Below are positions 10,851 through 21,666 of a DNA stretch of 64,000 bases, in pieces. The notes beneath the pieces are model-generated. The model was given only the letters and a program-made list of their open reading frames with translations, was not told the origin of the DNA and did no database searches. Location of the stretch: the NCBI RefSeq assembly GCF_026745355.1, contig NC_079205.1, positions 63,102,915 through 63,166,914 on the forward strand. The letters run 5' to 3'. The translations under genes and the position numbers were made by a program. Source of the DNA: Beta vulgaris subsp. vulgaris. Lineage: Eukaryota; Streptophyta; Magnoliopsida; Caryophyllales; Amaranthaceae. How positions within the stretch are numbered: the first letter of the stretch is position 1; each line of letters starts with the position of its first letter.

Positions 10851-11580
10851 TTTTTTTTTTTTTTTTTTTTTTTTTTATCAGGAAAGAAAACTAGGAGGTG
10901 TCTCTACAATGAAACACCACCTAAAACATCCCGGAGGATGTTACCAGATACAAATTACAAGTAACCAGAAAGAAGAGAAAGGAGCACAAATTAACACAAA
11001 TGGAAGCTCCGCCGCGGCAAAAGAGCCTTCACCCTTGGCTCAACCGAAGACACCTTCTTGAACCGTCTCGGGGGGCAAAACTAACTCCACTGAATTGATA
11101 TTTGGCACCTTAACCTTCCCAAGAAACAAACCCAACTTACTGACAAAATCCGGCTAAGGGAAAGAAATCAGGAATCACGAACCCGAAACCCGCATCCCAG
11201 CAGCGAACCCTCACCCGATGCCGACAAACGCGAACACCGACCCACCGCAAAACAAACCACGAACGACGGAAAACGGACCATCGCGACTACCGAATCATCG
11301 CGAGAAAGAACTGAAAAAGAGGAGCTCCGAAGAGTAGACAAAGGGGGAGAGAGAACAAGTCCGACTGAGGACAAGAAAATTTAGACTAAATTGATAAGAG
11401 CTAAGCCATAACAATGGCTAGATCTAGGAAGAGATGAAGAAAAGGGAGGCTAGGGTTTCAATTTCTAATGAAATTGATTTGGGGCTAGGATTTTAGGGTT
11501 AGCTTTTGGGGGAAACTAAGGGGATTTTCTAGAGAGAAGGCAGAGCCTCTCTCTCTAGAAAACTAAACTCTAACGTATAT
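10851..11580 (-). mobile_element. Short retroposon, internally deleted LINE or processed transcript
   Basis: A poly(T) run from 10851 marks the 3' end of a minus-strand insertion. The target-site duplication ACGAATTTGTCC flanks it at 10839-10850 and 11581-11592. The 5' part on minus is a leader rich in CTCTCT and CCCTAA; the 3' part reads like a LINE 3' UTR. No RT domain is present. The frame at 11168-11374 resembles nothing known and is not called a gene. Confidence 0.75.
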
Positions 11581-11592
11581 ACGAATTTGTCC

Positions 11593-12110
11593 TTGTCAGT
11601 GGATGACACTTATGACTAATTACTATGAATATATTCACATACTCTATATTTCTAATACGCGCATATGTATTGAAAGCAATATTTAACTTTTCAAAATTAG
11701 TTATAGATTTTTTTAAAGGAAATTCGTTATGAATTATTTTGACTTTAGAAATCGAACAGCTGAGAGTAACTGAACTAAACTGAACTGAACTAAACATAAG
11801 TCCAAAAGAACAAGGCATCATACTCTTTCTCTCTCGAGTCTCAACCGTACGTTGCTGAAACTTTTTCCCCCTTATATTTTCCCTTTTTTCGCTAATTGAA
11901 ATATTTGTTTTTTTATCATTATCATAATTGATAATGATAATCCACAAATTTGCGCATTCATAAACAGTACGTATATCAGAAAGAAACAATTGTCATAACA
12001 CTTGCTAGTAGCCATAGTACTATTTCCGTAGTAAGAGGGAATGTCAAGATTCCTCAATGCGTCCAATTATATGAACGAGAGGAGCCCACTGAGAATAGCA
12101 AGAAGACTAT
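11593..12110. other. Spacer of duplication copy 1
   Basis: AT-rich, with a short GAACTAAACT repeat near 11775-11800. Its right part aligns with 36190-36280 of copy 2 (CCACTGA, then AAGAAGAC). No gene seen. Confidence 0.45.
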
Positions 12111-14697
12111 TTTTTCTTTTTATTTTTTTTTATTTTTTTTTGGTGAAAAGGGTATTGCATTAATAAAGCTTATAAATCAGTCCTGGCTATGAAATAGCCT
12201 CATACAATCAAGTTCCACAAGTGTTTCACAAAAACTAGGCATGATAGGAATGTCTCTAGTTTCATTAAGCATACAAGCATTCTTCTTACAATCTTTAGCC
12301 ATTTCATCTGCCACCCCATTATGCTCCCGCCTCACGAATACGAACTGGGAAGTTTGAAACCTCTTTTGCCACTCCCTGCATTCATTTACAACATGACAAT
12401 AAAAATCTCGACTAGTGTAGTCCATATTCATCAACGTAATTGCCTGCTTATTATCAGAGATAATGGTGATATTGTTGAGGTACTCCTTATGCGCAAACCG
12501 TAACCCCTCCAGGATAGCTAAGAGCTCGGCCATTAGTACATCTTTAGCATATATAGATTTTTGAAATCCCCTTAGCCATTCTCCCTTATGATTACGCAAC
12601 ACACCTGCAATACCGTTAAATAGCTCTTGGCAAGAAAAGAGGCGTCAACATGTATGTAGAAGCAAGTAGGATCATTAAAGATAATGTTTCCAGGTTGTGT
12701 TGGTTCCAAGTTAACAATTTTATAAGATGTAAGGAAATCTCGAGCTGCATAGATAGCTTTTCTAAGAGTACAGAGCGGTTGCGGCACATTTTGTTTTTCG
12801 AAAATGAACAAATTACGGTTTTTCCAAATCTCATAACAAATAAAGGGGAATAAGGTTGCCCACTCAATGTTCTGACTTTCTTTATAGCACAATACATTCT
12901 CTCTTACCCATACATGATCATTGTCTTTCCACACAATTGGGGGTGCAGCACACTCCCAGACACACTGAGCATGGTCACAATCCTTGATGGCATGATACGA
13001 GGACTCCTCTTGCCTATTACACATGGGACAAACCGGGGAGGGAACAATCTTTCTACTCCACAACATCTTATTTGTTGGCAACCTATCTTTCCACAAAAGC
13101 CATAGAAAGAATCTCACTAGCTTTGGTGGGGATGGGTTCCTCCAAACATTCAAATGCTCGGTTGTGGAATAGTCAAACAAGGCCAAGTACGCATTTTTTT
13201 AACGAGAATTGATTATCACTCACAAAAGAGGAGCAAGGGTAGTCAGGTTCCTCAGTCTCAACCCACACCAACCCTACAATTTTGTCTCTTATCTCTACCG
13301 GGAGCTGAAAGGACAAAAAGTCAAAGTTCCAATCATTTAAAACGCGACATTGACTAACCGTGAGCTTATCTTCGTTTTTATTCAAGGGGCCATACAACTG
13401 TGATCTCAAACTCCCCAAACCCAGCCAATTATCCTCCCAAAACAACGTATCTTTTCCATTCCCAAGGACCCAAGTACAGTGACGTGAAAGTAACTCCCAA
13501 CCCCTTCCAATATCTTGCCAAATGTGTGACCCTTTTGTGAATTTTGTAATGTAGGATGAGTGAACATACTTAGATTGAATACATTGCTGGGCAAGATTAG
13601 GGTTTCCATGGCACATTTTCCATCCCAGCTTAGACATTAGGATTGTATTTAAATTCCTGTGACTTCTAATACCAAGCCCCCCCAACGTTTTAGGAGAAAA
13701 GGAGACCTCCTTAGACACAAGATGTAACTTTGATTTACCTTCAACTTCTCCCCACAAAAAATTATTACATATCCGATCAAGGTCATTAAGAGTAGCAATA
13801 GGAAGAAAGTTTGCTTGCATATAATAATTGGGGATGGTATTCAACGTAGATTGAATTAGCACTAACCTTCCCGTCTAGAGAGAAATTTTGACTTCCAATT
13901 AGCAAGTTTTTTCCTCACTTTCTCTACAATGAACTGCACTTCACCCTTCCTAGGCCTCTTATGAGAGATGGGCATCCCAAGGTAAGTTCCTAGATTCTCA
14001 TTTTCCTTCACACTAATCGTCTCTTGGAACAACTCTTTTGTGTCATTAGGGTATTAGGAGAGAAAATTAAACGACTCTTTTCTTCATTAATTTTTTGCCC
14101 CGATTCCCCACAGAACGTGTCAAGGATCTCTCTAACCTTAAAGGCGGTTTGTTCATCCACTCTACCAAACAGGAGGAGGTCATCAGCAAATAACAAATGT
14201 GATATAGGCACTTTTTTCCTTCCCACCCGGAGTCCATTGCTTAGTCTCGGTATGTTCACCAAAGTGGTAAGGTACTCTAGACACAAGTTAAAAATATAAG
14301 GTGACATAGGGTCTCCTTGACGCAGCCCTCGAGAATGTGTAAAGGAGTCAGATTTTCTGCCATTAACAAGGATAGAAGAGGAAGCTTGAGACACACAACT
14401 CATAATCAAGGATACAGACCCTCATCTAAGTTAGACGACTCGAGACATCTTTTAATGAATTGCCATTCCATCCTATCATAAGCCTTTTCTAAATCAACTT
14501 TTAGCGCAAACCAACCCCATTTTCCTTTTTTCTTATGCATAGAGTGTAAAATTTCGGCTGCCACAACCATGTTCACCTCCGGACCCCTCCCTTTTATAAA
14601 ACTATTCTGATTATGTGAAATCCAATTAGGGATAAGGGGTTTAAGCCTGTTAACAATGATTTTAGTCACCAACTTATACATCGTATTACACAAAGAT
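12111..14697 (-). mobile_element. 5'-truncated, decayed L1-type LINE (LINE-4)
   Basis: A poly(T) run at 12111-12151 is the minus-strand poly(A) tail. Reading leftwards from 14697 gives RT, zf-RVT and RNase H. Copy 2 at about 36280-36310 shows the site without the element, which supports insertion after the duplication or clean loss from the other copy. No clear target-site duplication is visible, so the right edge is approximate. Confidence 0.85.
12177..14693 (-). pseudogene. LINE ORF2 fragments: RT, zf-RVT, RNase H
   Basis: Five minus-strand frames in order make up the remnant. 14693-14406 begins at CNTMYKLVTKIIVNRL and includes KVDLEKAYDRMEW. 14409-14008 has RGLRQGDPMSPYIF and LLFADDLLLF, the RT catalytic box. 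13862-13173 is the thumb/connection region, with WEDNWLG. 13186-12572 has the zf-RVT cysteines (CPMCNRQEESSYHAIKDC) and VDASF. 12602-12177 completes RNase H (ELLAILEGLRFA, ISDNKQA). Frameshifts join the pieces, so the copy is dead. Confidence 0.88.
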
Positions 14698-14889
14698 CGT
14701 TGTGCATGAAATTAGTGGTACGAACTAATATTTTGTTGTAGCGCAAACGTAGTACAAAAGTTAAATTAGTTACAAAGTTTATTTGAATGCACAAATATAC
14801 CTCAAGAAAAGCGTATAGAAGTTAAGTTATACTAATTGATTTTACTAATTAATTAGACGTCAATCATAAAATTTACATATTGTATATTT

Positions 14890-14908
14890 CACTACTACAA
14901 AAGGAGTG
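14890..14908 (+). repeat. CACTA left terminal inverted repeat
   Basis: CACTACTACAAAAGGAGTG; pairs with 19060-19078. Confidence 0.9.
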
Positions 14909-15435
14909 GTATCGCGACGCTTATTGCTCGACGCCACAGTATAGGCGTTGGGTGGGGTAAAATGTTTGCGCTTCACCTCAGCGCCTAAAAGCGTCGACAA
15001 GTTTGACAACGCATTTTCGCGTCCAAAAATCACGTGTGCAGCACGTGGACTTCGTTTTTCATTAAAACCGCACATCATCACTTCTTATAACTCCCACTAG
15101 ATCCACGTCTAACACCAAACCCTATCGTCTCCCAATTCACTCAATGGCGATCGTCTCCCAGTTCACTCAATTCACTCACTAGCGTGTGAATTCATCAACG
15201 CTGATTCTTCTCAATTCACTCACCGGCATGTGAATTCATCTTCTGCATCTTCGACTTTCCATTGAATTCTTGATCTCTTACCTCTCATCAGTCTTGAACC
15301 AACTGCAAGCTGCGTGAAAACGATCAATTTGCAATCGAAATCTATGAGATTTCAATATCGTCTTCAGTAGGCCAAGGATTGTTGCGAATCGTCTTCAGTA
15401 GGCTAAGGATTGTTGCGAATCAACCGAAATCTAGG

Positions 15436-15920
15436 TTTGTTGCGAATTATCGTATTTTTTGCTTGAATTGTAAGATTTCAATCTGAATTTAGGAAATCGT
15501 TTCTGAATTCTTTGTCCTCAACCTTCATATAAATTAGGGCTGGCGGAATAGAAAACTTTGTTTAAGGAAATTCAGGACTTTTTAAATAATTAAGGGTATG
15601 CTTCTTATCATGAATATTACGTGATAAATTGGCAATGTTTTCAAAATTTTGGCTACATTAATGATCAATTCAGTTCAATATTGCGAATTATCGTATTTTT
15701 TTCTTGAATTATAAGATTTCAATCTGAATTCACGAAATCGTATCTGTATTCTTTGTCCTCAACCTTCCATCAATTAGGGCTGGCGGAATTGAACACTTTG
15801 TTTAAGGACATTTGGGTTCGTTTAAGGAAATTCTAGGCTTTTTAAACTAAAAGGTTAGTACTTTTAAATATTTAAGGGTATGCTTCTTATCATGAATATT
15901 ACGTGACAAATTAGCATTTT
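15436..15920 (+). repeat. Internal direct duplication in the CACTA element
   Basis: Two units of roughly 220-245 bases, from about 15436 and about 15681, share GCGAATTATCGTATTTTT, CTTTGTCCTCAACCTTC, TTAGGGCTGGCGGAAT and the TTAAGGGTATGCTTCTTATC block. Confidence 0.8.
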
Positions 15921-16055
15921 AGCCAACTTTTACCGTCCATAAGGTACTCCAATAACACTGAAATACCAACTTTATTATTTGGTAAATTGAGCAGTAAAAC
16001 AATTTTATAGGTTTTGCTCATTTAAAGAACTATTTGTATCGTTGATGTTCAACAA

Positions 16056-16275
16056 TTGGGTACTTCATCTAAAATCCCAATCATGTGCCTTAAATATATG
16101 CTCTCTCTACATGATGATAATGATTTTGTACTGGATGGAAGACTAAAGATATCAGGTCTTCTTGTTATGTTGTCCAACCCTCAGGTTTCATGTAATGTGC
16201 CTCTTTGGGCTGCTATTGGAGGAAAGGATGTGGAGCGGTTACCCTCAGCTTCGACATGCTACAACACTCTAAAGG
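16056..16275 (+). pseudogene. Possible captured HECT-type E3 ligase fragment
   Basis: The frame ends in [16 protein letters not shown] followed directly by a GT (GTAATATT). After AG near 16390 the sequence could continue LPTF. The TCxNxLK-LP arrangement is that of the catalytic cysteine segment at the C-terminus of HECT ubiquitin ligases. The upstream part of the frame is not recognised and may not be exon. Only the short motif supports this call. Confidence 0.4.
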
Positions 16276-17539
16276 TAATATTCAAACACGATATTGCTAT
16301 GTTATTGTCACTTAAATTGTGGAACTATAAATCATCTTGGTAATTCCATCCTGTTTACTCTTTTATTCTTGCTCTTTTTCACTTGTTGTAGCTTCCTACA
16401 TTTTGGCTACATTAATGAATATTAATTCAGTTCAATAGTTAAAATTTCATCTGGATTGTGCTTTTTATTTGGTAACATAGTAGCGCATCTGATATCTTGT
16501 ACCTACTTTCACACATGTATGAAAACCCTTTGTATTAGTAGTGGACAGTTGAGAACCAAAGACCCTCTACCCTGCCCCAATTCTTTTCAGCGCTTGATAA
16601 TATATGGGTCGTTTACTTGAATGGACGTCGTAACTCCACGGTTGGCCAGTACACTTATATAAAGTTATACTTTCGAAGTAAAATTATGCTCCACTACTCT
16701 GGCTGTGTTGCCTTTACTTGATTATGTGGTCTGTAGGTGATAAAAACGAAAATAACATAACAATATGGTTAAAAGTCAAGTTAGCATCAATGGATTTGAA
16801 TATTTGATCTATTTGTAACATAGAGTCAGAGACAGTATAGAACTACGGCGGTTGTTTTAAAAAAAATATAATGAACCTAGTTCATCATATTAGATTTCGT
16901 GTGAACTTAATGTTAGTATGTGTGATTATAAGTGAAACCGGTGATTATTTGGTAATGTTAGCAACTAGCTATAATGTTGATAACCAATGTTTCCTGTGCA
17001 TGTAGTATGGTCCCTGCACTAATGAAAAGTTAGAAGCTTCCACTGATTTGAGTATGCGTTGGCTTCATTTCTTGTTTTGGCCTTTTTTACCTGTAGATGA
17101 TGTCATAGCTAGTTGTTGTTCCACTGATTTGAGTATGCGTTGACTTCATTTCTTAGTTCTTACTACCACTCTCAGTTTCTTGAAGAAGAAAAAATATAGC
17201 AATTTATGGTTATCAATCACTGCCTTTCCTGCTTCAATCTGAGTAACTACATCTTGAACGTTTCAGCTCTGTTTCTCCAATGTCTTTAAATGCTTGATGC
17301 TTTATTGAGACCACCACTCTCTTGTTCGAGTTACCACATGAAGGATTAGTTGCTCTTGGTAGTTTACTCACTTGGACACATGTCGAATGTATATTGTTAA
17401 TGTTGAATTATTAGTTCATAGTGGTACTGTTTCAAACTTTCAATGAATTATAGTTAAGGAAGAAAATAGAATGTGGGTTGTTTTATGCTCGTGTTACCTA
17501 TTTTTTGAGATGTATACTGTCTCTGACTCTATGTTACAG

Positions 17540-18080
17540 GAGACAGCTATTGAATTGGTAGATATTGGTGATGATGGTGTTGTGCAATCTATTTGCGAGC
17601 AGTCAGTATTCGGTGTGATAAAAGACATGGCTATTCTACCCTGGAATAGGAACTTTCGTGCGCAAAAGTCACAGGTTTTCCATGATTAGTGCTTAGATGT
17701 TACTGTTGATTATGGCTACTTCTCTTTGTTTTAGAGGGTGTCTGAATACCTTTTTTTTCATTTGTAGGTGGTGGGAAAAGACCTGTTGGTTGTTATTTCC
17801 GATTCTGGAAAGCTTTCCTTTCTCACATTTTGCAATGAAATGCACAGGTTTTAATCTCCTCATGAGCCTTGCACTATAAATTCTTCTCTCCAATCTGGCA
17901 GAAAGATTGGATATATTTTTAGCTTCTGATTAATTTGAACCAATTATAGTTTAGTTGGTGGAAACTTATTTTCGTGCTTCATTGATTGATTAGGTTCTTT
18001 CCAGTTACTCATGTTCAACTTTCAAATCCTGGCAACTCAAGACATCAGATTGGTAGAATGCTTGCTACTGTTGATTCCCT
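17540..18080 (+). pseudogene. Three captured exons of a CPSF-A/SF3B3-family gene
   Basis: Exon a 17540-17674 reads ETAIELVDIGDDGVVQSICE and then SVFGVIKDMAILPW. Exon b 17768-17847 reads GKDLLVVISDSGKLSFLTF and then CNEMHR. Exon c 17994-18080 reads FFPVTHVQLSNPGNSRHQIG and then RML. Each has AG and GT borders and the phases join. The peptide resembles the N-terminal beta-propeller region of the plant CPSF A subunit protein related to Arabidopsis At3g11960 (DDB1/CPSF160/SF3B3 family). It is only a small fragment of a gene over 1000 codons long, held inside a CACTA element, and is a transduplicated copy rather than a working gene. Confidence 0.8.
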
Positions 18081-19059
18081 GTAAGTGTGTGTTTTGGAGC
18101 TATTGCAATGTGATTTGCTTACCTTTTCAGCGCCATTCTTGGTTACTTGGTTTGGCCGATGCTTTACCGTGATGCTAGATTAAGGTGCCTTATCAATAGT
18201 TAGCACCTTGCTTTATCCTTCATTGGATTGTTTAGATTAGTGTGATGGAATTGGATTTTATTCTTGAGTACCACTCAGTTATTATTGGACGGTAAATTAT
18301 TTTATGCTCGTGTTACCTATTTTTTGAGATATATTACATGTGCTAATTAATATTTTGGTGTTATTTTTCATCTTTTGAAGGTACTCGAAAATAATAATAA
18401 AAGTCCAACAGATCAAGAACAAGAGGACACTACTTGAGGCTTCAAATTGGCTACCATCATTGTTTTCCTAGATCTTAGTATTAATTAGTTAGTTTTGTAA
18501 GGCTACAATTACATTTTTAGTGTGTTTTAATTTTGTGATATTTTTAGTAACATATTAGTTATGAAGTATTATTGATGAACGTGTGTAGTAATTTTAATTG
18601 TACGAACTACGTTTATGATTTATGATAACATATACATTGTTCGAAGTATTTTTATGTAATCCTCAAGTTCCATTGTTGACTTTATATTCTAAATTATTAT
18701 ATATTATATTATTATTGTATTATTATATATAATTATTTGTTAATTAATTAATTATGAAAAACGTATCAAAAGAGTCCATACAAAATCTAGACGCTTTTCC
18801 TTGTCAAAAACTTATGACAAATATAAGAATAATTTTCCAGCCAAATTTCTCTCAACACTAAAAAGCGTCGTGACTAATTGTAGTCGACAAAAAGCGTCTC
18901 GATTTAGGACACTTTAAAGCGTTTATAAATTAATTGATAGCACCCCCACTAACCAATGTGGCGACGCCTATATAGGTAAGGGGGACGCTGTACAGCGTCG
19001 AGAGCAAATTTCGCGACGCTTTTAAGCGTCGCCAATTGGGCCAAAAAGCGTCTTCACAA

Positions 19060-19078
19060 CACTCCTTTTCTAGTAGTG
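19060..19078 (-). repeat. CACTA right terminal inverted repeat
   Basis: On the minus strand this reads CACTACTAGAAAAGGAGTG, one mismatch from the left end. Confidence 0.9.
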
Positions 19079-19369
19079 TTTGCTCTGTTTCAAAATACTT
19101 GACACTTTTTCGAGTACATTTGCTAACACATATTTTTAACTAATTTCGTAAAAATTTTACTTTTTAGGAAGGTTGTATCATTATATGATACATACTATTT
19201 CACTCATGTCCCTATAAGACATCTCCTCATTCTATCAGACTATCACAAATCTATCATACTTCTTTTTCTGGATGGCCTATTATCCATACTTCGTAGTGGT
19301 GACTCCATGACAATAGGAGAAAAATAAATGCAGATCTAGACAAGGAGTGAATATGTGGTACATGAGAGT

Positions 19370-20734
19370 TGATAAGTCATATTTATATATAGTTTTTAGG
19401 TTCATTTAGGTTGCATTTTAGAGCATTTAGTTTCATATTTAGGTTCATTGTTGCATCATATTCTTAAGTTATACTTTTCTACTCCTATTCGGTATGTTTT
19501 CTTGTTTTTGATGAATTTCAGGCATTGAGGACATATTTGGAGTATGATTAGCTAAGCTTAAGGATTAGGAGCACGTGGAAAGAAGCTACAATGAATAAGG
19601 ATCGTTTGGATATGTCATAGTACGAGTTTGAGCAAAAACGAAGCGGAAAATCATTAGAAGAAATGTGAAAAAAGAGTCACGTCTACTCTTCTGATCATAA
19701 CTTTTGATGTGCTCCTTAAAATCGATGAATTTCAGCAGATTTGGAAACTAGACTTGAAGAGCTTTCCAACTATAGGTCGCGCGCCCCGAGGAGACTTCTG
19801 GTCAAGGAGTTATGCCTTCCGGAATATTGCACTATTTCTGCTGGAATCTGCTACGCGTACGCGTGGATTACTAATCCGCCTATTAATGATTTATTTAGAC
19901 TTTTCTTATCTTGTAAATTATTTGGCTAGTCATTTTAGGTTATTAAATATTATTTAGATTAGTTTTTCATTCTTTTTTTTCTCTCTCCTCCCTTTATCAC
20001 GTTATTCTTAGTTTAGTTTTCTCTCCTCTTTTTCTCTCTCTAGTTTTTAGTTTAAACCCTAGTTTTTATTCTTTTTCATTAATTCATGAATTCTTTTAGT
20101 TTCTTTCCTTGATTTATTTAATTATGCTTTTCTTTGTAGATTTAGATTTCATTATTTATTTCATGATAGAGTAGTTTTTATTTCTAGGGTTTGGGAATCC
20201 ATGTTTATATGATATGATTATTGATTGATATTTATTCATGGTTTGATTAGTTATTGATTTCTCTAATTGATTAGTTTTTTTTGTTAATTTTGCAATCTAA
20301 TCAATTGTCTGATTAAATATTGCTAATATCGAGTCATAGATCGAGAGATAGTACTCTTTAGAGGCTTACCTACAATTAGCAAATCTGATTATGTTGAGCG
20401 ACCGTACTAGAATATGTTGATTTGAAAGCGTTAATGCCTGACCAAGGATTAACCTATACTCTAGATATATGATTAATTGAACTGTGATGATATTTTGATG
20501 GTTTATAATTATAAACATGGTGAACCATTGCCCTAGATCTTTTTAGTTTGATTTTCGTAGTTTGATTAGTTTAGAAAATTAATTCAATTATTCCTGATCT
20601 TGTTTAGTTTCTCCATATATATTAGAAGTTAGATCAAAACGACCATCTCTCTGAGGATTCGACCCTACTTACCCTACTATATTGTTAGAAGATTTTGCAG
20701 GAATTATTTTTGACGGGTGTATGACAACCTATCA
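19370..20734 (+). mobile_element. Solo LTR, probably Ty3/gypsy, 1365 bp
   Basis: It begins TGATAAGTCA and ends GACAACCTATCA, with the 5 bp duplication AGAGT at 19365-19369 and 20735-20739. No internal region is present. The flanks join to match copy 2 at about 39990-40060. It shares the motifs GAGCGACCGTACT and TTAATGCCTGACCAAGGATT with the solo LTR at 25804-27317. The superfamily is inferred from LTR length and form only. Confidence 0.9.
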
Positions 20735-20739
20735 AGAGT

Positions 20740-21586
20740 CTTATTTATCAACATCCTTATGTTCTCTTTCTAACCCCCGTGATCGTATGATAGTCAGCGC
20801 GCAGCTAGCGCAATTTTATTATTAGGTGGATGGAGCCATGTACTTAGGGATATCAGTGGGGGGCTGGGGGCAGGTCAAGGAGGAGAGACCTTCCCCATCC
20901 CACCTCCCCCCAATTGGGGTGGGAAGGGTATTGGTTTTCTCCATATTGTAAGAAAAATATGGATGCAAGAGGGAGCGTTAAGAGAAAACCTAATTATGAA
21001 TCCTAGAACAAACTAACTCATGATCATCCTTTATGAATCCCAAAAGATATGATTGCCTTAAAAGGAGCCATATGACCTTATGTTGGAAGTTAGAAGGCTA
21101 GTCCATATTATAAGAAAAATATGGAATGCGAGAGGGAGTGTTAAGGAAAAACCTAATTATAAGTTTATCTCATATTAAAGGAGAACGGGAAGGATTAATA
21201 ATAGCATGTAAGTTTCTTTGCTAACGTAACTATTATCTATTGGCTTTAGGATTTTGGACTTTGGACTTTGTTCATCATTCAATTGAAAAATGAACACTTT
21301 GTTTTAGGATAATACTTTTCTAGATTTGTATGTGATTGAGTCCTTCTGGCAAAATGAGTCCTTCTGGCAAAATCATGGGTGAGTTGGCCTATTTGTCAAT
21401 TAGTCAAAATCATTGTCTCACCCTATATAGATTCTCATACTTTTCATAGAATTAACAAATGACAAAAACAACTTAACATGGTTATTATTTTTTTACTAGG
21501 TGGGCTGGAGGCGGAGAGGGGTAGAATAAGATTATATCAGTGTCCATGATGACTTTGAATACATGCATATTCTTATTGGTTGGCTC
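20740..21586 (+). other. Spacer upstream of G2, with a direct repeat
   Basis: To about 20860 this is duplication sequence. A ~60 base direct repeat lies at about 20938-21000 and 21099-21162 (TAAGAAAAATATGGA then GAGGGAG and AAAACCTAATTAT). A G-rich stretch sits at 20850-20930. No gene seen. Confidence 0.5.
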
Positions 21587-21596
21587 TATATAAAGG
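21587..21596 (+). promoter_or_regulatory. TATA box of G2
   Basis: CTATATAAAGG lies 71-80 bases before the ATG, with GCATATAATGAAGG after it. The arrangement matches G4 (CTATATAAAGG at 44878). Confidence 0.7.
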
Positions 21597-21666
21597 AGCA
21601 TATAATGAAGGACTTGAAATCATCAGAAAAGTTACTTAAAATCATCCCATGCACAGGAATTCTTCC

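Larger units (their letters stand above)
14890..19078. mobile_element. Non-autonomous CACTA element carrying captured exons
   Basis: The left end CACTACTACAAAAGGAGTG is matched by the inverted right end, 19 bp with one mismatch. A TTT target-site duplication lies at 14887-14889 and 19079-19081. The paralogous site near 36570 in copy 2 has a single TTT and no element. Subterminal GCGTC/GACGC motifs recur within ~150-250 bases of both ends. No transposase is seen. Inside are exons of a CPSF-A family gene and a possible HECT fragment. Confidence 0.93.
6436..20860 (+). repeat. Segmental duplication copy 1 (contains G1)
   Basis: Blocks collinear with 31352-40125 recur through this span: 6436-6487, the G1 promoter, gene and 3' flank, 14697-14889, 19079-19369 and 20740-20860. 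Between them are insertions absent from the other copy: LINE 6506-7823, retroposon 10851-11580, LINE 12111-14697, CACTA 14890-19078 and solo LTR 19370-20734. The next gene downstream, G2, is the sister of G4, which follows copy 2. The original block therefore probably carried two genes. Confidence 0.75.

Noticed and set aside
14860..15081. Minus-strand 73-codon frame
   Set aside because: It lies across the CACTA terminal repeat and its subterminal GCGTC motifs.
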